Both the position numbers and the translations under genes were made by a program. Shown here in pieces: positions 42,624 to 51,695 of a DNA stretch of 64,000 nt. Source of the stretch: Antonospora locustae (Eukaryota; Microsporidia); NCBI GenBank assembly GCA_007674295.1, contig CM017450.1, forward strand, positions 62,001 to 126,000, written 5' to 3'. The notes under the pieces are model-generated. The model did not search any database. It was given only the letters and a program-made list of their open reading frames with translations, and was not told the DNA's origin. The stretch's first letter is position 1; every line of letters starts with the position of its first letter.

Positions 42624-45600
42624 ATGCTGCTACCATATTTGCAAATATCACTGCAGCCCATGACACCAGAGGAGCTCCGTGTATTTCGCAGTGCTGGTTG
42701 CAGGTTTCTACAGGAGCATGTACATTGCGATGTGGATGCACTCAAAGCCCAGTTTCTGGAATCAAAGTGTACAGAAACGTTTTTGCTGGTTCGTGAAGCC
42801 ATCAAGAAAAAAAGAGACGACAACCTTGTGATGCGAATTGTAGACTCGGACCATCTGGCACTTGTTGTTGGCGAATACATGCTCAAGTACGATATTCCAG
42901 CCGAGTTCATGCTGAATTTTCCCAAGCACGTACCATACATATTCTTGACGTACACAACCGTCCATAACATCTTTTTAAGCCACTTTGAGACTACTTTCGT
43001 TGATTTTGCAGGCTTTGGAATTTTGAAGGTTCTGTTGGACTCTAATCTCGACCAGGAGCGCTTGAAAAGCGCAGTATTAAGATGTACATGTAGAGTTGAG
43101 GGAATTGAAGAGGCCATTACAAAGCACGAGAGGTTCAGAGAAAAAACATTTCTGCAGAAGATATCACACATGATACTCCCCATGTACTCAGATGTTATGC
43201 TGCGCATTCATGGCATTCTTTCAGAGTACAACTTTTGTCTAGACTCTATGCAAGCATACCTGCTGCTGAAATCTGCTCTCAGAGACAGCAGATGCCGTAT
43301 TGACTTTGTGCAGTATCTTGCTGAGAAGCTTGAGCCTGGGTATGCTGCTGAGTACAAGGACATCGAAGAAACTCTTATCGTATTGCGCTCAAAATATCGC
43401 ATCTTGTTAACACATGTTGTGGCAGTGCTTTCAGACTCTATAGAGAAGCACTATCTTCTGACCTGCGAAGAGCGTACACTCTGTCCAAATAGCTGCATAC
43501 CATTACTACACAGCTGCATGTGTGTGGACATGTGCAGCCACTTTCAGAACAATTCTTGCACTGAAGGCCGCATAAATGGGTTCTACTTTTCCCTTCGTGA
43601 CAGAAACTATGCAACCTCCTTGATAGAAAAGTTCTTAAGCCAGGAGGCTCCCGTCGACAGTGTTCAGGGCATTGTGTTTCGAGAACAGATCCTATGCTTC
43701 ATGAGATACGCGCTTGAAAAACGAGAGCTGGGCATGTACTTTTGTAGAATACTCAGATTTAAAGACAAGGAGCTTACTCTGTGTGCCCTCGTTATGCTTT
43801 CTGACAACATCTTCTTTAGAAGATTGCGGGATGTTGAGGTGCTGCTTCCTGTTCAAGGAAAGAAAATGGAGGTAGAGTTGATGGACATCTACAGACTCAT
43901 CATGAGCGGAAACATGCAGGATGTATACTCGCCGCCTGAAAGCAGCATGTGCAGTACAGGACATGTAAATGGCTTTTACATGAGTACTTTCATTGATTAC
44001 GTTATCTACAAAGAGAGTGTTGCAGTGCTTCTCCAGGTAGAGGTGTTTGACATTGCCGAACACCATCACAAGCTGACCTCTACCGTGCTGGAAAAGTACA
44101 TTGAGAACAGAGATGTGGGTGACGCTTTCATCGAGATGCATTTTGAAAGATACAAGGAGATAATACTGAGGGCTATGCTTAGGAAAAAGCAGATAATTCA
44201 AAGCTACCAAGTGGTGATTCCCTGCTTCAAGGGAGTACTGAGGGACATGGCATTTAAGTGCGTTGTCAGAGAAGAGCTGTATCGAATAACGAAAAGCCCC
44301 AAGGAGGCTGCAAGGGCTACGCTGAGTGAAAGAGAAGCCATTATAGTTTTTGAGTATCTCAGAAGCTCTGAAGAGCTAGAAGATGGCTCTCGAAGAAAGC
44401 GAGAATGCAGAAACGCCATAAGTCAGCTCGTAAGAAAGTGCAACCTACTTTCAACAGGAAGTTATGCAGATGTGCATCTTAACATGAGTAATGCAGATAA
44501 CATACACAACGCACTGCGTGCATGCAGTGAAGAAAGCACAAATGCAGAAAGGGATGCTTTTAGACTAAAACTCACAAAGAAAAGTCACAAAGACGCAGAA
44601 AAAATAAAGGAAAACATGGCCAAAACGAATTCTGTGGTTCAGCAAGATGTTATGAATGCGTTTGCAAACGCATTGGAAAGCGGAGTGGTGGAAGATCGCG
44701 TTTTAGAAGAGATTGCTGCAGAAATAACGAAGTACAGGCACGAAATAGGGTTTTTGATATGCTCTATGCTCAAGAAAAAGAGGCAACTGGAAAGCATGGC
44801 ACTTGTTTTCTCAGCACTTCTGAATAGACTAGAGCCAAGTGCCTCAACATTTTACATCAGAAACATACTCTCGCACTCTAGCGAGTCGATGTTTGTAAAA
44901 GGGTCCATGAGGTTTGTAGAACTTCTATTATGCAATTTAAATAAGATAGAAACTGAGGCTGCAAGGTTGTTTATAAGGGCCAATCGATATGCAAAAAGCT
45001 TCAAGTTTCTTGAGCACATATTTCAGAAGATAAACTATGCAGATATGATGAAGTGTCTACAGACATTGAAGTGCAAGATGAAGAAGGATATGATTTCGCA
45101 TATCTGTGGGGGCATATCTTCCTGTGCAAGCACGAACCTAGAGAAAGAAGAACGCATATCTTTTCTAAAGGGCATGATTGCAGACCTCATCAAGGACAAC
45201 AACGAGCTGATAAAGATTATTGGATTGAGGCTGCTAGGCCAAAACATGCTCACAAATAACAGTCTCTCTGCAGCAAAGAGCAATGTGCATGGGCCAAGCG
45301 ACACTTGTGAGTTATCTGCATATAGTGAAAGCCCTTTCAGTCACAGGGAGCTGTTAGACGTTTCAAATGAAGCATCTGAGCTGTTGAACTCAAGCGATGA
45401 ATTTGTAGTAACAGAGGCCCTGGACGTGCTTAAGATGGCTGTTTTTTTTTCGAGCACCTTAAATTGCAAGGCTTTTGATCTTCTGTACCGGCGTGCCAAG
45501 CTTGACAATATTGGCAGAATATGCATAAATATTTTGGACATCGGTGCTCTAGAGAAGACACAACTAGACAAGCTTTTTCAGATGTTCTATCTTGACCCTC

Positions 45601-46118
45601 TGTCCTTTATTGATGTACTGCCCAGGCTCAAGGCGTTTGGATACGAACCAACTAGGGAAATGATCAACGAGCTAATTTTTCTTATGCCAAAGATCTTCTG
45701 CAACGAAAAGCGTATGATTGTATACAAAGTGATAAGCGACAATGTTGACTCAACATACATAGATGCAATTTTGAATGCAGCTTCTGCAAACAACTTGAAC
45801 TCGCAGCTTGTTCTAATATCTCTGCTGGAAAGAATCACGCCACATGTTGACATGAAGATGTTTATAAGGCTGTGCACGATTATTCCAACAGACAGGCGGT
45901 TGGCTATAAGAGTGTTAAGAGTTCTGGAGAATAAAACGAGAGGATGGTCGGTGCCCGAGAAGTGGATGGTGGAGAAGCTTGACATGTTGATGGTGTGGAT
46001 ATACCCGCTCCAGATGGAAGACAAATGCTATTACGAGCAGTTATGTGCACGTGTGAGAGTTAAAGACCCGGAAGTATGTGCTGCAGTGAAAGACTACTAC
46101 GCTAGAAAGTGTGCATAA
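42624..46118 (+). CDS. Large alpha-solenoid protein of unknown function
   Basis: A 1164-residue protein that I do not recognise. It is built of repeated amphipathic helix pairs in the HEAT/ARM style, with no membrane segment, zinc motif or catalytic signature. A charged linker (about 640-670, KKSHKDAEKIKENMAK) separates two solenoid halves. By size and fold it could be a scaffold in ribosome assembly, nuclear pore, coat or chromosome-condensation complexes, but no diagnostic motif decides. An alternative start is the second ATG at 42660. Confidence 0.85.
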   Translation: MLLPYLQISLQPMTPEELRVFRSAGCRFLQEHVHCDVDALKAQFLESKCTETFLLVREAIKKKRDDNLVMRIVDSDHLALVVGEYMLKYDIPAEFMLNFPKHVPYIFLTYTTVHNIFLSHFETTFVDFAGFGILKVLLDSNLDQERLKSAVLRCTCRVEGIEEAITKHERFREKTFLQKISHMILPMYSDVMLRIHGILSEYNFCLDSMQAYLLLKSALRDSRCRIDFVQYLAEKLEPGYAAEYKDIEETLIVLRSKYRILLTHVVAVLSDSIEKHYLLTCEERTLCPNSCIPLLHSCMCVDMCSHFQNNSCTEGRINGFYFSLRDRNYATSLIEKFLSQEAPVDSVQGIVFREQILCFMRYALEKRELGMYFCRILRFKDKELTLCALVMLSDNIFFRRLRDVEVLLPVQGKKMEVELMDIYRLIMSGNMQDVYSPPESSMCSTGHVNGFYMSTFIDYVIYKESVAVLLQVEVFDIAEHHHKLTSTVLEKYIENRDVGDAFIEMHFERYKEIILRAMLRKKQIIQSYQVVIPCFKGVLRDMAFKCVVREELYRITKSPKEAARATLSEREAIIVFEYLRSSEELEDGSRRKRECRNAISQLVRKCNLLSTGSYADVHLNMSNADNIHNALRACSEESTNAERDAFRLKLTKKSHKDAEKIKENMAKTNSVVQQDVMNAFANALESGVVEDRVLEEIAAEITKYRHEIGFLICSMLKKKRQLESMALVFSALLNRLEPSASTFYIRNILSHSSESMFVKGSMRFVELLLCNLNKIETEAARLFIRANRYAKSFKFLEHIFQKINYADMMKCLQTLKCKMKKDMISHICGGISSCASTNLEKEERISFLKGMIADLIKDNNELIKIIGLRLLGQNMLTNNSLSAAKSNVHGPSDTCELSAYSESPFSHRELLDVSNEASELLNSSDEFVVTEALDVLKMAVFFSSTLNCKAFDLLYRRAKLDNIGRICINILDIGALEKTQLDKLFQMFYLDPLSFIDVLPRLKAFGYEPTREMINELIFLMPKIFCNEKRMIVYKVISDNVDSTYIDAILNAASANNLNSQLVLISLLERITPHVDMKMFIRLCTIIPTDRRLAIRVLRVLENKTRGWSVPEKWMVEKLDMLMVWIYPLQMEDKCYYEQLCARVRVKDPEVCAAVKDYYARKCA

Positions 46119-46313
46119 AGTAAATAGCTCCAGATGATTCCCCTGCTTTACTATTTTCAGTATCAGGCCACAAATGCAAGAAGCCTTAGAAGTAAATATG
46201 CTGCAACCATCGATGGTTACACTTGCTCAAAAATGATCCTTGACAGTGCGATGCCTTTGCAGACATTTCCTGTATGTATTAGCGTAATGCACTAAATCTA
46301 ACACCACATTTAT

Positions 46314-46796
46314 CTATGCATTGTGCGCGATGTGTGTGGTCTGAGAGCCATTATTGCAATTCTCAGATTGGTTATCTGTAGCATGAAGTCTTGAATGCTG
46401 TCTCAGGCTTTTTCCGCTTGCATATACTCCCTTGCAAACGCTGCACTGATGTACTTTTATCTTTCTTTGTTTATGTCTTTCCAAATGCTTATCCAAACAT
46501 CTTCTTTTCTGGTACACCTTGTCACACATGTAGCAGATATGCACTGCACTACAGTCTCCATGCCTCACGAGCTTGTCTTTTGTTGCAAAAGACCGTGCAC
46601 AGTGTGTACACTGAAACTTCTTTGGATAATGTGATTTCATGTGGACGCTGAGATGTGATCTCTTGAAATACGCCTTTGTGCAGAGACTGCAGTGAAATGT
46701 TCGTGTGTTTGTGTGGACACATATGTGCTCCTGAAGTAAAGATGGCCTGGAAAACGCCTTGGAGCAATTTTCAAACACACATCTGTATTTCTTCAT
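46314..46796 (-). CDS. C2H2 zinc-finger protein, TFIIIA-like
   Basis: A 160-residue protein with five C2H2 fingers in tandem. Finger 1 (YRCVFENCSKAFSRPSLLQEH) and finger 2 with KRSHLSVHMKSH resemble the first two fingers of yeast TFIIIA, which bind the 5S rRNA gene. TFIIIA has nine fingers, so this would be a shortened form. Finger 4 (HICYMCDKVYQKRRCLDKH) is intact; the tail is Asn/Gln-rich. It could instead be another sequence-specific regulator. GAGCCC abuts the ATG. Confidence 0.6.
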   Translation of the reverse strand: MKKYRCVFENCSKAFSRPSLLQEHICVHTNTRTFHCSLCTKAYFKRSHLSVHMKSHYPKKFQCTHCARSFATKDKLVRHGDCSAVHICYMCDKVYQKRRCLDKHLERHKQRKIKVHQCSVCKGVYASGKSLRQHSRLHATDNQSENCNNGSQTTHIAHNA

Positions 46797-46883
46797 GGGC
46801 TCTTATCAGGGTCCGCGCTGCAAGAGCACTATCTGGGGCCTTTGTGCGCAGGAAATAAATATACAGAAAATTTGTTCACCAGA

Positions 46884-47000
46884 ATGGAGTCTGTAAGGGA
46901 GTTCAATGAGAAAGACAAAAGCATGTCTGATAGAAAAACACTTCGAGACCTGAAGCAAAGATGCCTTGACATGGTTTTAGAGCTCTATGGCAGAAAATGA
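46884..47000 (+). CDS. Possible 38-residue protein
   Basis: A short ORF (ATG 46884, stop 46998-47000) in the gap between the zinc-finger gene and the 72-residue gene. The product is charged and helical (KTLRDLKQRCLDMVLELYG). There is no homology that I can name. It could be a tiny subunit of a complex or a chance ORF; the preceding context is TTCACCAGA, only partly like the CCC signature. Confidence 0.3.
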   Translation: MESVREFNEKDKSMSDRKTLRDLKQRCLDMVLELYGRK

Positions 47001-47075
47001 TGCAGGATGCAGCAGGCGGACACTGCACTATCACTCTACTCAAACGTTGTACAAACACTTGTCTATAATAAACAC

Positions 47076-47294
47076 CTAACTTATGATGTTCATGCTCTGT
47101 TTCAAAAGACGAAATTCATCCTTGAGTCTTCTAAAGTCGTCGTCTGGAAACTTTGTATCAAGGAGATTTGCCATTTTTCCAACAATACGCTCCACCATCT
47201 CCTTGAGAATCTTCCTCTGGTAGTTGTTTTCCATAACCTTTTCAAGAATTGCCAGCGACTCCTCCCTGTATTGTTTGTTCTTCGATGCAAGCAT
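47076..47294 (-). CDS. Hypothetical helical protein, 72 residues
   Basis: A small, charged, helical protein starting MLASKNKQYREESL, with heptad-like spacing in KILKEMVERIVGKMANLL. The ORF is open further upstream, but the ATG at 47294 is favoured because GCTGCCCAGAA lies directly before it and the extension would overlap the divergent small gene. Function unknown. Confidence 0.55.
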   Translation of the reverse strand: MLASKNKQYREESLAILEKVMENNYQRKILKEMVERIVGKMANLLDTKFPDDDFRRLKDEFRLLKQSMNIIS

Positions 47295-47376
47295 TTCTGG
47301 GCAGCGAATTTTAGCATAGAAACCTTGGTGTGGTGCTGTGCAGTGTAATTTTATCTGTGTATGCGGCAGGGTTACA

Positions 47377-47592
47377 ATGGCAGCGGTGCAGGCCTCAATG
47401 TCTGAAGAAGACAAGAGTGACAGTAGTGCAGTAGTCAGAGTTAACAAGCACCTGTCAATCGAATGCTGCATGCGTGACAAATATCTTGTAGAGCTGTGCG
47501 ACAACGTGTATGTAGAGATGACAAGCGAGGAGGTCGACAGCTTCAGAAAAACAGAACTCTACCTGACGTTTTTATGTCATAAGCAGACATAG
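47377..47592 (+). CDS. Hypothetical protein, 71 residues
   Basis: A small acidic protein starting MAAVQASMSEEDKSD. Residues 25-71 (HLSIECCMRDKYLVELCDNV onward) look like a compact alpha/beta domain with three cysteines. It is divergent from the 72-residue gene, with 82 bp between the starts. No CCC block is seen on its strand. Coding is likely but not certain. Confidence 0.45.
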   Translation: MAAVQASMSEEDKSDSSAVVRVNKHLSIECCMRDKYLVELCDNVYVEMTSEEVDSFRKTELYLTFLCHKQT

Positions 47593-47878
47593 CTTATAGC
47601 CAAAGATGGATTTTTTGCCAAACTATAGAACACGCATGCCTTCACGAAGGTCCGGGTCCTGTTTTGAATACAAGAGCACACAACAGATTAAGCGACTTAA
47701 AAAGAAAATTTAGGCCATAAAGTGTACTGTATACAAATACAGCAGACCGCCATCTTTCCGGAATGCTCTAACACATGAATGTTAACAGAAGTGTTGCCTA
47801 AAAAATGCAGCAGAAACAGCATCGCACTGGTAGACAGTCCTAAACTAGAATGAAGTAAAACGGTCCGCTGCAAAGCTT

Positions 47879-49405
47879 TTATTCACACTTCACATCTTTT
47901 ATGGGAACAGAGGATTTAAACTTCTTGAGTCCTAGAGTGAAGTACTCCTTTATCTTTTCCTTTGCATCCTGAGTCTTGATAATCTCATAGGCCATTCCGT
48001 TTTTGACCTTTCTTCGCAGAACAAATCCCTCGTTCACAAGACGATTGACTGTGTTTCTTGCGTAGTTGTGGCTTATACCAATTCTTTGTGAGAGCCAGGA
48101 CACGCTTTCGAGATTTTCGTTGTATATGATGCTGAGTGTGCGCCTGAATATTGCAAGGTTTCTGTACAGATAGAGCGACTTGGCATCCTTTTCTGTGCAC
48201 AGGATGCACACGTACTTGCCCGTAGGTATTCTCCTGTCTGTGTTGGTGAAGAACCCACAGCAGACAGTGTGCAGCCATGAGTTGCACATGTCGCAGTACA
48301 GCATGTCTGAGTCCGAGATGTTGATGTTGCAGATACACCTAACCTCATCTCTCTTCGCCTTTGGTCTCAACTGGGCATTCAGGGAAGATATCTTGTTCTT
48401 CTGCGCAGCAGCCTTTTTCTGTACACCAGGTGTATCCTCATGCTCTTCTTTTTGGGATACGGAGCTCTTCTTCTGGAGGCGACATGCAGGGACGACTTCC
48501 TTTATACATCTCTGACTGTATGCGTCCTTGCTGCATGCATCTCTGAGTGCAGTTTCATCGTATCCCATGTAAGCTGCCTTACTGTCACCCATGTAATGTG
48601 CATCTGCTTGTGGGCCCCGTATATCCATATCCTGATGCACATTTAAAACACTTGCAGCGATGCTTCTATTCGTGCTGGACACTGAATTACATTCTGTCTT
48701 CTGGCTGAAGTATTCTGAGGGGGCACTGTGCATACCTTGTGTGCTGGCAAGCAGTTGTGAGTTGCACGCGCTCTGCTGGCTCACAGGCACTTGCGAACTT
48801 GCTCTGCGAGCATTCTTGTCGAAAAGGCTGCTGATAAACGCAGTGGCACAGCCCTGCTCAACTCTGAACGAGTTTAGATCCAGCTTAAGGGGCTCTGTCT
48901 CAAACAGAAATTGGTGGTTTGTGGATGCCTTGAAGCCTTCTGGTTCGTAATCGTAGGGCGTCTTTTCGTTGTAGAACAGTTTTAGAGTTATGAACTTTCT
49001 GGGCGGAAGAGGCTCAAGAGTCTGTGTCAGAAGCGACAGTGTTCTGATCATCTGAAATATGGAGTTCTGTGTTTCCTTATCGTAGCTGAACTCCAGTGTA
49101 TATGTCTCGCTGACCTTCTCGGGGCTAGCCTCGTCAAGGTATACTGCAAGCACAAGCTTTCGCAGATACCTCTTCTGAAATGCATCCTTCACACTAACCT
49201 TGTACCAACTGATAAACAGCGACGAGTTTGGACATGCCGGTGTGAGAATCTTTGCCTCCACAGTGTCAATACTCTTAGTTGCAAAGTACGAACTTGGAAA
49301 GAAGTTCCTGAGGTATGAGATAGTACTGAAGAGAATCTCAAGAGTCTCTGTTATCTCCACCACAACCTGCTCTTTTGTTGTCATGACCACACTTTGCATT
49401 TGCAT
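47879..49405 (-). CDS. HOP1: Meiotic HORMA-domain protein Hop1, with PHD finger
   Basis: A 508-residue protein. The N-terminal HORMA domain (about 10-190) is seen from ISYLRNFFPSSYF, YTLEFSYD and FITLKLFYNEKTP. A disordered Gln/Ser-rich middle follows. A C4HC3 PHD finger runs from RCICNINISDSDMLYCDMCN to YVCILC (about 345-395), and a winged-helix-like domain with basic residues ends the protein. HORMA-PHD-winged-helix is the fungal Hop1 architecture of the meiotic chromosome axis, where it promotes interhomologue recombination. Start choice among ATG codons 1, 3 and 8 is open. Confidence 0.85.
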   Translation of the reverse strand: MQMQSVVMTTKEQVVVEITETLEILFSTISYLRNFFPSSYFATKSIDTVEAKILTPACPNSSLFISWYKVSVKDAFQKRYLRKLVLAVYLDEASPEKVSETYTLEFSYDKETQNSIFQMIRTLSLLTQTLEPLPPRKFITLKLFYNEKTPYDYEPEGFKASTNHQFLFETEPLKLDLNSFRVEQGCATAFISSLFDKNARRASSQVPVSQQSACNSQLLASTQGMHSAPSEYFSQKTECNSVSSTNRSIAASVLNVHQDMDIRGPQADAHYMGDSKAAYMGYDETALRDACSKDAYSQRCIKEVVPACRLQKKSSVSQKEEHEDTPGVQKKAAAQKNKISSLNAQLRPKAKRDEVRCICNINISDSDMLYCDMCNSWLHTVCCGFFTNTDRRIPTGKYVCILCTEKDAKSLYLYRNLAIFRRTLSIIYNENLESVSWLSQRIGISHNYARNTVNRLVNEGFVLRRKVKNGMAYEIIKTQDAKEKIKEYFTLGLKKFKSSVPIKDVKCE

Positions 49406-49475
49406 AAAAACGGCGTTTTTTTTAGTGTTTTCTTCAAAGCAAGTGCACTATAAGCTATGTGAAAGGCACCGCGCA

Positions 49476-51116
49476 TCATAGGCGGCTGCTCATCAGCTCA
49501 AGCTCTTTATCAGAAAATGGTCTGAAGAGCGGCTCAATTACCTCGCTGATAACATGCCCGCAGTTCAGAAGTTCAAATCTTTTGGGATATTTACCTGCAG
49601 GGACCACCATCATGTCAAATATCCTCTTGCTTGCACTGGGCGTAAATGGTTCTAGCACATGTCCGAGGTACAGAACCAGAGATGCAGCTATGCAGAATGC
49701 AGAGTCTCTTGTGCATGAACTGCTGCCTATGTAGGCTTGAATGTACTCGTTTCCAAGCCTTGCCATGTCTAAAACTGTTCTGACGCCATGTCGAATTTCC
49801 ACTTTCTCCATGTGTGCCAGATATGTGATATATAGGTCGTCGGCCTTTGATATGAAAGCACGGTCATCGTCCACAACTCTGTACTGAATTACACCGCCAA
49901 TTCTCTTTCTTATGTACTTGAGTACACGGTTGCAGAAGTTGCCAATGTTGTTTATAAGGTCGCTTGTAACACTTGTTTTAAAGTCAGAAAACGTGAAGTT
50001 TGAATCCTTGCTTTCAGGACGTATCTTCATCAGGTAGTATCGCCAGAAAGACGCTTCTCCGTAATTGTTTTCCAAGAGCTCGCTGCCGCTTATACCAACC
50101 TTTTTGCTTTTTGAGAACTTCTTGTCGTCAAATAAAAGATACTCGGTGCTTGAAATCACATCTACCAAGAAGTTGGTCATGTCAGATGCGATGCACATAC
50201 CAGGAAACAGTATGGAGTGAAATGCAACATTGTCCTTTCCCATGAACTGATATAGCTCGCATCTGCCCACAAAGTTTTCGTATGCATCTCCTAGGAGAGA
50301 CTTGGCAAACGAGATGTAGCCTATGGGTGCGTCAAACCATACATACAGAACCTTTTCCTCAAAGTCCTTTCTGGGAACAGGAACGCCCCACTTGAACTTC
50401 AGATCCCGTGTTATGCAGCGTGCATGCAGCTCTTTTTTAATCCATTCTCTTGCAATTTCTCTAGCGTTGTGAGACCATCTATCCATCTTCGCCTTTACAA
50501 AGTCTTCCAGCTGGCTACTCAGAAGATCCAGCTTGAAGAATATGTGCTTTGTCTGTCTCAACACAGGCTCACATTTGCAAATACTGCAGGCTGGACGCAC
50601 AAGCTCAACGGGCTTGAACACAGCACCACAAGTGTCGCACTGGTCTCCTCTTGCACCTGTGCTCGCACACCGAGGACACGTGCCACATACATATCTATCT
50701 GCAAGAAATATGGCACAATGCTCACAGTAAAGTTGTTCGCAAGCTTGATCCTCCATGTATCCGCGGCTCTCAACACACTTAAAGAAGTTAATTGTGTTTT
50801 CCAGATGACTTCTCTCTGTTGTACGTCCAAAGTAGTCAAACTCTATTTCAAACCAGTCGTATATCTTCTTGTGGAGCACGTGGTTTGTGTCACATATCTC
50901 CTGCGGGTGCTTGCCAGCCTCCAGCGCAGCCATCTCAATGGCGGTGCCAAACTCGTCTGTGCCGCAGATGTGCACAACGTTGTAGCCAAGCTTCTTGCAA
51001 AATCGAGAGTACACATCGGAGCTGAGCACACACCCCACAATGTTTCCCAGGTGAGGAAGGCTATTTACATATGGTAGTGCGCTGGTTATTATTCTATTTT
51101 TCCTCTCATCGGTCAT
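49476..51116 (-). CDS. MES1: Methionyl-tRNA synthetase, cytosolic
   Basis: A 546-residue class I synthetase. The HIGH-type site is in ALPYVNSLPHLGNIVG, the KMSKS-type loop is FSKSKKVG, and the connective peptide carries Cys-rich zinc knuckles (CGTCPRCASTGARGDQCDTC). WFDAPIGYISF and the anticodon-binding helix region (LINNIGNFCNRVLKYI) are intact. The appended N-terminal GST-like and C-terminal EMAP-like domains of other eukaryotes are absent. The start follows AAACCC; the ORF upstream overlaps CBP20 and is not used. Confidence 0.95.
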   Translation of the reverse strand: MTDERKNRIITSALPYVNSLPHLGNIVGCVLSSDVYSRFCKKLGYNVVHICGTDEFGTAIEMAALEAGKHPQEICDTNHVLHKKIYDWFEIEFDYFGRTTERSHLENTINFFKCVESRGYMEDQACEQLYCEHCAIFLADRYVCGTCPRCASTGARGDQCDTCGAVFKPVELVRPACSICKCEPVLRQTKHIFFKLDLLSSQLEDFVKAKMDRWSHNAREIAREWIKKELHARCITRDLKFKWGVPVPRKDFEEKVLYVWFDAPIGYISFAKSLLGDAYENFVGRCELYQFMGKDNVAFHSILFPGMCIASDMTNFLVDVISSTEYLLFDDKKFSKSKKVGISGSELLENNYGEASFWRYYLMKIRPESKDSNFTFSDFKTSVTSDLINNIGNFCNRVLKYIRKRIGGVIQYRVVDDDRAFISKADDLYITYLAHMEKVEIRHGVRTVLDMARLGNEYIQAYIGSSSCTRDSAFCIAASLVLYLGHVLEPFTPSASKRIFDMMVVPAGKYPKRFELLNCGHVISEVIEPLFRPFSDKELELMSSRL

Positions 51117-51180
51117 GGGTTTATTTACATCTGTTTCAGAGAGCGTACAGAGCATCTGCTGTGCACATTGGACACAGCCC
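51117..51180. promoter_or_regulatory. 64-bp divergent promoter, MetRS and CBP20
   Basis: Both genes start from this short interval, and each ATG is directly preceded by CCC on its own strand (AAACCC-ATG for MetRS, CAGCCC-ATG for CBP20). Confidence 0.6.
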
Positions 51181-51606
51181 ATGGTTCTAGAGAAGTACTT
51201 GCAAAGTAAAACAGAACTTTTTGCATACAGAGACAGGAAGTTTCAAGGCAGCGAGGAGGACTATGTGAATGCACTCCGAAACAGTAAGACCGTGTACATT
51301 GGCGGGCTTTCAACAAAGGTAGAGGAAGAGCGTCTTTGGGCTATATTTGGGCTGTGCGGCGAGATAAAAAGAATCATAATGGGAGTCAACAGATCGACTC
51401 TGTATCCCTGTGGATTTGCCTTTGTGGAGTATTATGACAGCTCTTGCGCGCAGAAGGCTTGTCTTTTCAACGGAATAAAGTTAAGTGGCAAGTACATAAA
51501 GGTTGATCTAGACTATGGGTTTCAGGAGGGCAGACAGTATGGAAGAGGCGTCTTTGGAGGGCAGTTTCGAGAAGACTATGCAAGGAGAAAGAGAATAAAG
51601 CGATAG
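51181..51606 (+). CDS. CBC2: Nuclear cap-binding protein small subunit (CBP20)
   Basis: A 141-residue RRM protein. RNP2 is TVYIGGLS and RNP1 is CGFAFVEYY; CGEIKRIIMGVNR and GFQEGRQYGRGVFGGQFREDY are near-identical to CBP20 cap-binding elements (the Tyr stack and the Arg-rich C-terminal tail). It binds the m7G cap in complex with CBP80, for which a reduced candidate is at 20 kb. The CAGCCC context sets the start; the ORF upstream is not used. Confidence 0.95.
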   Translation: MVLEKYLQSKTELFAYRDRKFQGSEEDYVNALRNSKTVYIGGLSTKVEEERLWAIFGLCGEIKRIIMGVNRSTLYPCGFAFVEYYDSSCAQKACLFNGIKLSGKYIKVDLDYGFQEGRQYGRGVFGGQFREDYARRKRIKR

Positions 51607-51695
51607 GCGGCATCTGTGCATGTCTCTTCTTTGCAGAGCTCCTGGTGCCTGATCTGTGGCTTGATGTGCAGAAACAGTCCACACCCATAGACAGC

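Noticed and set aside
42608..43207. 199-codon minus-strand ORF inside the solenoid gene
   Set aside because: Entirely antisense to a clear long coding sequence; composition is that of a shadow frame. The same holds for other long antisense ORFs in UTP12, RdRP, P5B and NSR1-like.
47295..47504. N-terminal extension of the 72-residue gene
   Set aside because: It crosses the start of the divergent 71-residue gene; the ATG at 47294 with GCTGCCC before it is better.
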